Position numbers and translations under genes: made by a program. Shown piece by piece: positions 41,346 through 51,376 of a DNA stretch of 64,000 nucleotides (positions within the stretch are counted from its first letter, which is position 1; each line of letters begins with the position of its first letter). The stretch is from Dipetalonema caudispina (lineage: Eukaryota > Nematoda > Chromadorea > Rhabditida > Onchocercidae): contig JABVXV010000064.1 in NCBI GenBank assembly GCA_013365325.1, forward strand, positions 62,001-126,000, in the 5' to 3' direction. The notes under the pieces are model-generated. The model saw only the letters and a program-made list of their open reading frames with translations, was not told the DNA's origin and ran no database searches.

Positions 41346-41351
41346 TATAAA
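41346..41351 (+). promoter_or_regulatory. Candidate TATA box of the small two-exon gene
   Basis: TATAAA lies 40 bases before the ATG at 41391, a spacing that fits a short leader. Chance occurrence cannot be excluded in this base composition. Confidence 0.35.
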
Positions 41352-41390
41352 CTCCTAAAAAAGGAACTAACCACAAATTTCCAAACAACA

Positions 41391-41774
41391 ATGAATATTT
41401 CATCCGACAGCAAACGATTTCTAACTTTAAAATATAAGGAACATGAGAGAGTGCTCCTCTATAAAATCATCTCACTGAGAAGTCTCAAGTGCATGGTTCG
41501 TTGGAAAGAAAATTTAATTTACGACAAGCCAAGTACTGCAAGGACATCTAACCAAAAAAAGCTAAAGGATGAGCAATTCTCTCCGGCAGACATATCAGCA
41601 AAGACAATGAGCTTCAAACAATTACATGGTGTGAAAGTAAGTCATTAATTACCAAATCAAATTTCACAACTAACTAGATCAACAACAAATGATTTACAGA
41701 TAGATTCCTACCAAATCTCCTATCATATAAAACAAAGTGAATTGCACAACTTCTGGAAAGCCTTGTTTCGATGA
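41391..41774 (+). CDS. Small two-exon gene, 106 residues, unknown function
   Basis: Exons 41391-41636 and 41700-41774 are joined across a 63-base intron with a perfect GTAAGT donor and a TTTACAG acceptor; the junction is phase 0. The product is basic and Lys/Ser-rich with no signal peptide, membrane segment or recognised domain. It has Lys/Arg clusters near residues 45-57 and ends in a Trp-containing helix-like tail. Base composition is less AT-rich than the flanks, which supports coding. It converges with the sulfotransferase gene: its stop is about 400 bases from that gene's stop and 364 bases from that gene's poly(A) signal. An antisense frame (41694-41924) overlaps exon 2 and is the competing explanation. 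Confidence 0.42.
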
Positions 41775-42137
41775 TGAGAAACACGTCATATTCTTCTCGA
41801 ACGCTTCATTCTTCTTCGTTTTGATTAACTGAGTAAAAATCTTGGTCAGAATAGAAATAGCATCAAATTTTACAGTTGTAAAAGAAAAAAGATAAAGCCT
41901 TATAACATAAATAATACGAAACAACTTAAACCAAACGGTTAATGAAAAAAATTAGTACTAAAATCTGAATATACCCATTTATTACCAAATCTGATTCACA
42001 CTTGTATGATACGGTGATTACGACAGTAAAATAAGCAAATAATCGCTGTTTCGTGCACTATAATGTTAGTCAGACAAAATTAAGATTTTGAGGAATTCAG
42101 TGTAACAAACCGAGCATATAAGTTAAACTCTCAGATC

Positions 42138-42143
42138 TTTATT
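42138..42143 (-). terminator. Poly(A) signal of the sulfotransferase gene
   Basis: AATAAA on the minus strand (TTTATT on +) lies 35 bases past the sulfotransferase stop codon. It implies a very short 3' UTR. Confidence 0.55.
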
Positions 42144-42178
42144 TACAATAAGTATGGCTTATTTCAACTTAAAAAGAT

Positions 42179-45100
42179 TTACCACGCACCTGCTTTAAGA
42201 TCACCAGAATGACTGTCATTGACTACTCTGCGCGAAAACACTGAATAGTCATCGGTGCTTGACTTTAATTGCTTCAACCTAAAACAGAAACATGCATTCA
42301 TTGATCCGAGAATTCAGACAAGACTTTGAAAGTAAAAAAACAAGATACAAAAAAAAAGAAAATACAAAGGAGAACGATATTTACACAATTACACTAACCT
42401 TTTTAAAAACAATTTTTTTGCATATGAATACAGAACGATATCCAGTCTGTTCTTATCCCTAATTAGTTGCATTTGCTGTGGAGTTATTTCGGTATCATTC
42501 GATTTGCTTTTGGTCCATTCAGCAAGATTCTTTGTAAACCTAACGAAGCCAATAATAATTTACAAAAAAAGTCTGCAAAAATAGGCAATTAAAGTTGCCA
42601 AATATGGCAATCATGTTTCTACTTTTGATGAAGACTGATATCTATGAGGTATATCAATCGAATTCCAGTATTACGTTGTACAAGCAACAGTAATATATGC
42701 TTTTTTTCGTCTTTCCAACCTAATAACAAAGTCTAGAATATTGGAGAATTTTTCTATATAAAAAATGGATTTTTCGGCGTTTGCAAAATAATGCCAATAA
42801 TTTCATTTTATGAATCTCCTTCGCGAAGTAAAATCTTTCAACATATGCCCCTACTAACTTTTACTCGAAACACACTTTAAGCGAAAAAGATGTTCAAACA
42901 TCCATTGACTTTCAGCCATATGTTCTTTGAGACCAAAAAAAGCCAAATTTTTCAGATTGATTTTTGCACTTTCCAACATAATTTTATCCCTGGTTGCTGC
43001 ATCCGTTGACCGCGTGTCGTAACAATTGATCAGTGTTAGGTCAGCCAACATTCGAGTCTGTCTGTAACAAATTAAACATGGTAACAAATGAAACATGCAT
43101 ATGACATTTGCGAAGCTATAAATATGCAAATCCATTGTTTGCTGTTGAGTCGATTTACTATCAAACAGCACATGTTGTAAACAATATTTTCCCACCACTT
43201 CATGCATGCTGGCTTACATATTGCATATCGATTAAATACTGATAATGTAATCCTCTATGTTAGATAATACCAAAAGTTTACAACTGCAAGAATTTACAAT
43301 TCAAGAAGTACAACAGCTCTGAATTAGAACGTCGGTCTCAACCGCTTTATTCGAATCTACCAGATTTTGGAGTATCTCTGGAATTTCAGGCAATTCTGGA
43401 ACAAGGAGCTGTTCCTTTTATGAATATCTATCACCACTAATCATGCAAGTGAAGTTTAACTCATTATTTTTCATTATTGCAACTAAAATTAACGTTTATG
43501 CAGAGAAATATCAAACAAACCTATTAAAAGCAAGATTATATGGACAGGAAAGAAATTCATCCAGTGTCACACCATCCCATCCAATTTCTGGGTCAAAACA
43601 CATCGGTAATTGTTCCGGTGTTGGTGGTCGACCATTACATATATGCCTAGCTGCTAACCAAGTAGCGCCCCGTTCCACATGACGATATTCGGATATAAAG
43701 CGTGCTACAGGTTCACGAAAAAATGATGTATAGAAATATCGCCTCTTTCGATGAAAACCTACAAATTAATTGCAATTTATAAGAAAATCGTCAAAAGCTT
43801 AACAAACTCTTCCATATTCAGAATTACTTTTACATACCTTCTTTTTTATCCAAAGCATTATCCACACAACCAGAGACAAACAATTCAGTGAAATCGGCAT
43901 GTAATCCACAAACCCAACCGGTAGAATACCGAGAAAATAACCATATCTTGAAGGTATTTTAAATTATTAAGTGCATACAAATTGAAGAAATCATAAAAAA
44001 GAAACCAAGAACATTAAATGTATGATCTTCATCTGCTTGTTGTTGCTGACAAACAAACCACAAAAAAGATACCTTTTTCTTGGGGCCAGGACCAATGCAA
44101 GTACACCGCTTCTTCCCCATATGACAAATGCACGGTGCTGAAACATTTAGATGTTTGACAAGAAACCGCTCAAAACTTGTGCCTGCTGTTTTTTGAATAT
44201 GCAAGAATACGATCACATCGTTATCACTCATATTAAATCTGAAAAATCATTGGTGATACAGACTATCAAATAGAATAAACAGCATATACTGAGAAGACTT
44301 TGACCAACAAATTTGTGTATACTTGATTCAAATAAACAGTAGTAGTGCGACAGTTGAAAGCTCTTTACAGTCTTGGTAATTGAACTTTTACTGTTTTTGA
44401 TTTGTTTTAACGACATTAAAAATGTTTATAAACAAAGATGGGAAAAAAAAGAAACACAATAATACCCATTATCGGGATCATCCAGAATTTTGTTAAATGA
44501 AAGATTCCATCGAGTATAAAATGATGGTTTATAGTCGGTGGCGATGTTATTCTTGAATGCAAATTCACGCATCTGATCTAGGCTGTATCGTGGAAGACTG
44601 ATACTTGCTGACGAGTAGTAACCTAAAAATAAAACGAATTTAACGGAGCATAACAAGATAACCACTTCATTTGAAAGTAAAAGCCTAATAGAAAGACCGT
44701 TTCAAAACTATATTGACAATTGACTAAACAAGTGAAAAAAATAAGTGGAGAATATTGCTTCATGAAGGGCAGCGATATTCTTCAACTTTTTGAACAGAAA
44801 CCTCAGAAAGCAGTCCATTCAAGTGATTATCAGGAATGCTTGATCAACTATCTAGCCACTTTTTTCTAGCAATTCCACGACAAGCACAGCAACAACAGTT
44901 CATAATCGAAGTTATTATACCACTTTTTTTAAACCTATCCTTGTAATAGTAGTTGTGAATAGCAAGAAATTATGCAGTATCAAGTAAAGCTTCAAACGAA
45001 CAGGAAAAATTTTAAGAAATAACTTTGAATCCTAAAACATACCATAATTTCCAACATAATTGAACGACTTTTCAGCAATGAAATAGCCAAGTGGTATAGC

Positions 45101-45196
45101 AATAAAGAGAACAGTAAAAAGTATCAGACGTAACCAAGATTGCCGTTTATACTTCATATAAATTTTACCAACTACTAAATCATTCCCATCATCCAT
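42179..45196 (-). CDS. hst-6: Heparan-sulfate 6-O-sulfotransferase
   Basis: Eight coding exons on the minus strand: 45043-45196, 44466-44622, 44073-44238, 43838-43946, 43521-43758, 42876-43061, 42399-42539, 42179-42278; 416 residues, all phases matching. It is a type II Golgi enzyme: short cytoplasmic tail, membrane anchor (about 21-40), then the catalytic domain. HIQKTAGTS (117-125) is the 5'-phosphosulfate loop that binds PAPS. FFREPVARF (208-216) with the following Ser is the 3'-phosphate loop. RHVERGATW, CPYNLA and LFRLKF also match the family. The enzyme transfers sulfate to the 6-O position of glucosamine in heparan sulfate. The donor after 42876 (GTGTGT) was chosen because it alone restores frame and the conserved LKF junction. 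The ATG at 45194-45196 follows 35 open codons back to an acceptor, so an upstream exon could extend the tail. Confidence 0.94.
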
Positions 45197-45302
45197 CTCT
45201 GCTTCACCAATAATCTTGTTCGATTGATTGTCCTCATTCCATTGCTCATTAATAAAACGATCATTTGCATATACTACCCGTAGCAAATCCGTCTTCAACG
45301 CC

Positions 45303-45315
45303 CTACAAAAGAAAA
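45303..45315 (-). promoter_or_regulatory. Acceptor at the 5' end of the sulfotransferase gene
   Basis: A pyrimidine-rich TTTCTTTTGTAG acceptor on the minus strand lies 106 bases before the chosen start codon. It may receive a spliced leader, or a further 5' exon. Confidence 0.4.
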
Positions 45316-46209
45316 AAATAAAAACATAGAACAATTCAACATAAATAATGCTTCAATAAAAAAAAATACATTTCGATAAAATCCAAATTAAAAATACATC
45401 TACAGATGAAAATATAAACTTAGGTAATTAAAAGGTAATTAAGAAACAATTGAAATAAAAATTTTTACACAATTGAAACATCTCTTTATCTTTTAAATTT
45501 TTAATTTAACACTTTTCTATTTATTATCTTCTCTACAATGAATTAATATTTTCTTTGATTTAATTACAACAACTGAAATAACCATAAATATAACATATGA
45601 TTAGAATACCTATTATGATAGGTAATCTTTTGAAGAATTAATAATATCAAAGATTTTCATCTCATTTTAAGCTATGCTAATTTATGCGCAAAAAAAAAAA
45701 AAAAAAAGATTGTAACCAATAAAAGGAACAGAAAACGCGGAGTACTCCTATTTCGCTTCTCGTTCTTATCATATCATTTAATGAATAAAATTTTAATGTA
45801 AAAGCATTTAAAAAATTTTTGCATATCATTGATAATACAAATCAAACAAGCATTAAATAATCATTTCGAAGTTTTTTTTTTTTTGTTTTTTGTTTTTTTT
45901 TTTTTTTTTTTTTTGAAAATAAATAGGCGTAATTATGATGGTATTCATAATAAAATTAGCTCATATGCTAACAATGAAGATATTTAGCGTAGCTTTTAAC
46001 CTTTGATTTTTTTAATGTAATTTTGGAATGTAAGCAAATGCAAGTAATTAATGTAGAAATTGAGGAAGATTAGTTGAAATTTTAAATATTTTTCAATTAT
46101 TGGTAAATTGAACTTTTATTGCTAACTGATTATATGTATCAGTTTAATCACTGATCATTTATAAAGTGATAAGCGCGGGACTGTCTCATTTCATTTCCAT
46201 ATATAATTA

Positions 46210-46222
46210 TTCTAGAATATTC
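46210..46222. promoter_or_regulatory. Perfect three-unit heat-shock-element match
   Basis: TTC-TA-GAA-TA-TTC is three contiguous inverted nGAAn units with exact spacing, the consensus site for an HSF trimer. It lies about 0.9 kb upstream of the hst-6 5' exon and 2.4 kb upstream of the HMG start. No heat-shock gene is seen nearby, so which gene, if any, it serves is unknown. Confidence 0.45.
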
Positions 46223-46339
46223 TATACGGATGGTCCCTCACTATCATAAATCAGCTGTTCCGCGCCAAAACTGATCTCTCCGCCCACCATCCATTCTTTC
46301 ATTCTCCTTCACTCCTATCCACCCATCCACGTGTCCTCC

Positions 46340-47072
46340 CCTCTATATCTTCCGTATGTATGTGGGTGTGTGTGCGTGGGTGTACATGTATGTATGTGAG
46401 ATGTATCTGTGTATGTGAGTGTATGTGAATGTATGCGTGTATATGTTATGTTGTATGTGAGACATATGTGAGTGTGTCTGTGAAGTATGTTAATGTACGC
46501 GGATGAAATATATATGAATTTGTAGTTATGTGTGTCACTAATCATATATGGCTTATAATCTACACGCACGCGTACGTGTATGCGTATGTACATATATATG
46601 TATGCAAATATGTATATTGGCAGTGATTATATCATATGGGTCCGTTCACCGGAGTGTATATGTGTGTGTGTGTGTGTGTGTGCATGTCTGTGTGTCGGTC
46701 TGTCTATAATTCGTTTGAAATTATTGAAAAGATAGATCTGCCACGAAGTACAGTGAAGCGTATGTCGATTTGTCCGTCTGTCACCTCTCAAAGCTATTGA
46801 AATTTGCTGCGGAATCAAAATTTATGTAGTGGGCATGAGTGTGTACGTGCCGGTCTGTCCATGGCAAGGCAGTGTGTCCGTCTGTCTCTTGGACTGATAC
46901 AAGCCTGTATCTCAAGTACATATGTTTGTGTGTATGTGTGTGTGTGTGTATGTATGTATGTGTATGTTAATGAAATAGCTTCAGTACATGTAATGCGATG
47001 TAGTTTATGGGGATGGATTATTGTGTATGTGTGTATGTGTATGTGTGTATGTGTGTATGTGTATGTATGTGT
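46340..47072 (+). repeat. GT/GTAT-rich strand-asymmetric tract
   Basis: Over 700 bases the + strand is dominated by GTGT, GTAT and GTGA units, with dense (GT)n cores at 46661-46682, 46927-46950 and 47020-47072. It opens long Thr/His or Val/Cys frames on both strands that are repeat artefacts. Confidence 0.8.
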
Positions 47073-47380
47073 GTGGCAATAGGGAGTAATAAGTGAAGGA
47101 GCAGCAATGCTGGGGCATTGTGCTGTCAGTAGTAGAAGTACCTATTGGTGAAATATCCGTCATCATATAGAAAGGGGTAGAGAATGATAGAGAAATGGAG
47201 ACATATACACATATATATATGTATACAGATGATTATTGAAGAGTGAAGAAGGAGAAAAAGAGGGAAAACGGGCGGGGGTAAACGATACTGAAGGGAGAAG
47301 GTACGAACGATTTTTGCCTTCTTTTTTGAAGAAAGATATGTATGTGTAAGTGGCGCTGCTGTTGCTGTTGCTGGTGCTAT

Positions 47381-47515
47381 TGGTGGTGGTGCTGTTGGTG
47401 ATGGTGGTAGTGGTGGTGGTAGTGGTAGTGGTGGTGGTGGTGGTGATGGTGATGGTGATGGTGGTGATGGTAGTGGTAGTGGTGGTGGTAGTGGTAATGG
47501 TAGTGGTGGTGTTGC
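47381..47515 (+). repeat. (GGT)n-type tract
   Basis: GGTGGT, GGTAGT and GGTGAT units repeat for about 135 bases. They produce a poly-Val frame that should not be called a gene. Confidence 0.85.
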
Positions 47516-47682
47516 TGATAGGATTGTCGGGTTGTCTTCAAATGTTAAGGGAGAACAGAGGGGACAAGGATGGAGGGACTCGAGAGAGAGGTCTGAGGGA
47601 ATGGGAATGAGAATGGACGAGTAGATGAGCTGTGCGCTATGTGCGATTCATTTCATAGGATGGCATTGTGATGGTGGCAAGT

Positions 47683-47762
47683 TATGCCATGCCATGCCAT
47701 TCAATTCAATTCCATTCCATTTCATTCCATTCCGTTTAATTCGATTCCATTCTATTTCATTT
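47683..47762 (+). repeat. Degenerate pentamer array (CCATG, then CATTC)
   Basis: CCATG units pass into about a dozen ATTCA/ATTCC/CATTT variants in one 5-base register. The (CATTC)n form resembles simple-sequence satellites known from animals, but here it is only about 80 bases. Confidence 0.75.
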
Positions 47763-48600
47763 TAGGCTAGCTATTAACATTTTTACTATTACTTACTAGT
47801 AATAGTAGTATTAGTAGTTAGTAATAGTAATAATACAGCTTCGTATTCTAAAATTACCTTCACTTTAGTTTTCATTTTATATTTTCTTTCGGCTTTTTTG
47901 TCTTTTCGTTTTTCTCTATCAGTTCACTTTTCATTTTTGTGATTTTTTTTCTTTTTTTGTTGTCTAACTAATTCTGCCTATTGTTAATTGTTATTTATTT
48001 TGGGGAAAGTGATTTCTGGACCAGATTAAGATTATTCGATTGTAATAAATCGAGGAAGATATGGATTAAACAAATGGTTGATAGTGAGAGAACATTTCTC
48101 ATGAATTAAACAGTATGATAGTCAGGTGTTGATATGGGTTTCAGTTCCGCACCATCTCATACTGCTTCCTCGCATCATTTTTCGTTTGGTTAATTTTGTT
48201 CGCTTCCCCAAGGTATGTATAACGTACTTGTATGGGCAATAAGAGATACACGTCATGATTTCGTAGATGTTGTGCTTTATACGCATCGGTTGTAGCTGTA
48301 CTTTTTGTACTGTGTTTGTTATCACTTGTCTACGGTATGCCAGGATACCTCATTGTGCTCCTAAAAAATTGAAGGTGAGGAGGTAAGGAGTTTTGAGTAT
48401 GGGATAATGTGATTGTGATTCAAAGAAATCAGTTGATCTGTCGTCAACTTCGCTGTTATTGATGCCTCGCGTTCTTTGTTCTCGTTGACAGTGTTTCGTA
48501 CAATGTTATCATTCGTACTGCTAGTTGAATATTATTTATTACAGTTTTAACTGGTATTTCGTTACTGATTACAACTGTAATAGTCTGAAGCTGCAGAAGA

Positions 48601-49519
48601 ATGGGCAAAGCAACTGTTGATGGTAAGAAACCAAAAGCAGTCAAAAAAATGAAAGATCCTAATGCCCCGAAACGTGCAATGTCGGCTTTCTTCATTTGGA
48701 TGAACGAGAATCGTGATCGGATCAAGAAACCCGGTATGAGCGTGGGTGACGTTGCTAAAGCTGCAGGTATCGAATGGGCAGCGATGACTGATAAATCAGT
48801 TAGTTTTTCATTCTTGGTAACAAAAGACAAGAAAAATACATTATAGTGAAGGCATGTTAGTCGAATGTTTTTGAAATAATAACAGTCGAATGAAGGATAT
48901 CTGGTAAGTGAGAACAAAACTTGATTCGGAAGAAATGTGACGCATTTATGGTGTAGAAGTAATTGTACTGTAGCAGATATTTAGATTTGGGTGAAGGGGG
49001 TATGAATGCATATCATCTGCTAGTTGTGGTTGGATGTGCACATCTTGCTTGTTGCTGCAGCAGAGATCAATTCTGGAACAGTTTCAGCATGTCGCTTGAA
49101 ACGAATATTCGTTTAGCTACCATCTACTTGCATTAATATCCAAATCTTCAAAGAAATGATTTCTGCCTTCTACTGTTGTCAGCATTTCCACTCTTGTCAA
49201 AAATATCTTACGAATTCTTGCTTTGATGAGTTCTGAATATGGCTCATTAATAAAGTGTTGTCTAGCCTTCATTTTTACTGTTTTATGATACCGAAGGATA
49301 AATAGTTCCATTTTGAACTCCCAACTCTCCTCATCATGAGTTATAAATAAAGGATGGTGATATTTTCTCTAGCTTTCAATATTGCTCTTTCTCACTTAGA
49401 TGGGGTTTGACCAATAATAACATTTACAAAACCGTGAATTTCAGCAGTGGGAGAAACGAGCGGAAGAGGACAAGAAAAGGTACGAAAGGGAAATAGCTGC
49501 ATATAAAAACAAGCAATAG
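48601..49519 (+). CDS. Single-box HMGB-type DNA-binding protein
   Basis: Two exons, 48601-48798 and 49445-49519, joined in phase 0; 90 residues. A Lys-rich start (residues 9-18) is followed by one HMG box (about 19-88) opening with [16 protein letters not shown]. It keeps the aromatic wedge (Phe30, Phe31, Trp33), the second-helix Trp59 and the closing [13 protein letters not shown] helix. There is no acidic tail and no second box, so it resembles the minimal Nhp6-type or nematode HMG-1.1-type proteins, which bind the minor groove and bend DNA in chromatin. The intron (646 bases) falls inside the box between Ser66 and Gln67. An acceptor-like CTGCAG ends four bases before the ATG and may be a spliced-leader site. 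Read-through of the donor would add a short unrelated tail. Confidence 0.93.
49117..49311 (-). CDS. Candidate nested antisense ORF in the HMG intron
   Basis: An ATG-initiated 64-residue frame lies on the minus strand wholly inside the HMG intron. The start context is AAAATGG, and a TATA-like TATTTATAAC lies about 45 bases upstream. The product is basic, with an amphipathic helix-like middle rich in Arg, Lys, Ile and Phe. I recognise no family. TG|GTAGCT at the end could be a splice donor, so it may be a first exon. It may also be chance. Confidence 0.28.
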   Translation of the reverse strand: MELFILRYHKTVKMKARQHFINEPYSELIKARIRKIFLTRVEMLTTVEGRNHFFEDLDINASRW

Positions 49520-49918
49520 GCTTCATCAAGCATCAACAGCGACAACAACAGCAACAAACGAAACTTGTCATCTAAGCAGTTTCGGTCTTTTGTTTTTCTT
49601 TCCCATGCTGACGTCTTGATGTTCTGTGGAAAGTCATGTAATTAACCGTACCAATATTTTTGATCAATTTTGGTCCAGTTTCTATATGGCACTTTCATCC
49701 TTTTTTTTGTGATCTCAGGCGAATCGCGCAAAACTCGTGTGCATAATTTGATTTGTTTTGTTGTGTCTCGCTGTGTGTGTGGATGTGTGCGTACGGACGT
49801 TTTTATCCAGATTTGTTTTTGTCCTCCCTTCCTTATCCCCGGCCTTCTCGCTCCTTATAGATTTTCTCTGTGTCCACTAGGATTGATCATTTTAACTCTG
49901 TACGATATGCTTCAACTA

Positions 49919-49924
49919 AATAAA
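49919..49924 (+). terminator. Candidate poly(A) signal of the HMG gene
   Basis: AATAAA lies 400 bases after the HMG stop and is followed by A-rich DNA. The 3' UTR before it is mixed in composition and contains a long open frame without ATG. Confidence 0.45.
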
Positions 49925-51330
49925 AAAAATTAGAAAAATTGATAGGCAAGACTGCAGCAAGTACCGCAATCGACACAATGTAGCGTGTGAATGTGTGCGC
50001 ATGTGCATGTCTTTATGTCGATTTTTTGTGCTGTTACTATCACAATTTAACGAAAAGTTTTAATTCATCTTTTTTTTTATGTTCTTTTTATCGGTCGATA
50101 CGTTTTAACATTTGAGAAGAAATGTCCAGTAAAGTATTTTCTTTGTATTTTTCGATGGATACTCTTTCGTTTTGAATTGAGCACTGCATACAGTTTCAGC
50201 TGGTGTTGGCGACAGTCACGAATTTTCTAAATGCAAAATTTTTATATCTGATCTGAGAATCTTAAAGGATTGCGTTAATGCGCTTGTATTTGTGCGTGTA
50301 TCTGTGTGTGTGTGTATGTGTGTATGTGTGTATGTGTGTATGTGTGTATGTGTATGCGTGGATGTGTGGGAAGGAATTTCCGCTTACCCTTTCGTCACGT
50401 TTACCAAATGCTAGTTTAACGTTGTCCCGAACTATACTCACGGGAAAAATTGTTGATACTCATGAAGCGGTTGGACTTGCCATGATCACCTCAACCTAAT
50501 ACCCAATGTATACCTCTCATGCAGATGGAAAGGATTTGATTGCTGTGAAATGTTGCGAATACCGGATACTTACCGTATGTACCACCTACTACCATTGTAC
50601 GGTGACACACGTGGAATGGACAAAGATCACAGTTTGTGCATGTAGAGGGAAGAGGTTTGCTTGATTCAATTATTAAATTTCATGGTTCATTAATGTTAGC
50701 GTTCGCTGTATTGATTTCAATAAATGACATGCAATATCTGATGCGGCACTCATTGTCTATCATTGTTTGTGTGAAACGTTGTTGGTTCCAATTGAAGCGG
50801 TCGATTGTAATTTGTTTCACCAGCTGTTGAACACGAAGTGAATGAATCCTTGAAGTACATAAAGTATTTGTAGCTGCCGGGTATATCATAAATTAAGGAA
50901 AGGATGCTTTAGCTTAGCTTAACCTTGATATAATATGGTCATTTCAAATTAAATAGTAATACAAATTCCCTCAAGTGTTCCAAGATTGAATGATCGGAAA
51001 AAAATTAGTCGTAAAAAAAGGGATCATTTAGGTAGTAATGGTTTTGTCGCTAATAGAATTTTGAAGTGTAAAAATTCAGTAAGAAGTTTACATTTAAACA
51101 TATCAAAGCTTTTTACGACTAATTGAACCATATGAACATCATGGACCACAAATGAGCCAAATATGATGATTGGGAATGAATGAAAGTAATTAAAATTGCA
51201 ATCCTTTATTTTTTTAATCTTACCCCAGTAATTTCATAGCTTTGTTGGTCTTCCTGAAGATTTAATTTAGGACACGGTCCAACTGAATTCTCACTAAACA
51301 TATGATATTATTTTAAATTACAATATTTAT
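49925..51330. other. Intergenic DNA between the HMG gene and the 26-exon gene
   Basis: It has a GT/GTAT microsatellite and no supported exon. Open frames at 50278-50499 and 50636-50830 are repeat-driven or lack ATG. Confidence 0.5.
50302..50357 (+). repeat. (GT)n/(GTAT)n microsatellite
   Basis: GT units pass into about six GTGTGTAT units, the same unit type as in the 46.3-47.1 kb tract. Confidence 0.9.
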
Positions 51331-51340
51331 TTCATTCCAG
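51331..51340 (+). promoter_or_regulatory. Candidate trans-splice acceptor of the 26-exon gene
   Basis: TTCATTCCAG ends 36 bases before the ATG at 51377, with no upstream coding exon to join. A second acceptor at 52253, 12 bases before an in-frame ATG at 52266, could give an alternative shorter 5' end. Confidence 0.4.
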
Positions 51341-51376
51341 TAATTGGATTAATAAAGTAAGTTTTTCGTTTCGTAC

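Larger units (their letters stand above)
45316..48590. other. Divergent intergenic region between hst-6 and the HMG gene
   Basis: This is the shared 5' flank of two divergently transcribed genes. The hst-6-proximal part (to about 46150) is AT-rich with long poly-T. From about 46170 the composition changes to mixed sequence with a heat-shock-element match, a CACGTG E-box near 46328, a GT-rich tract, a GGT tract and a CATTC-type array, each listed or reported separately. I see no coding exon. Confidence 0.55.

Noticed and set aside
41078..41924. Minus-strand frames downstream of hst-6 as extra 3' exons
   Set aside because: They do not join in phase to a conserved end, and the hst-6 poly(A) signal at 42138-42143 already closes the gene.
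46315..47610. Thr/His-, Val/Cys- and Val-rich frames on both strands
   Set aside because: They are produced by GT and GGT simple repeats.
48456..48917. 153-codon antisense frame across the HMG exon
   Set aside because: It mirrors the HMG coding exon, has no splice support, and the sense frame is an unmistakable HMG box.
49670..50830. Open frames after the HMG stop
   Set aside because: They start at TTG or GTG or consist of GT repeats, and the first lies in the likely HMG 3' UTR.
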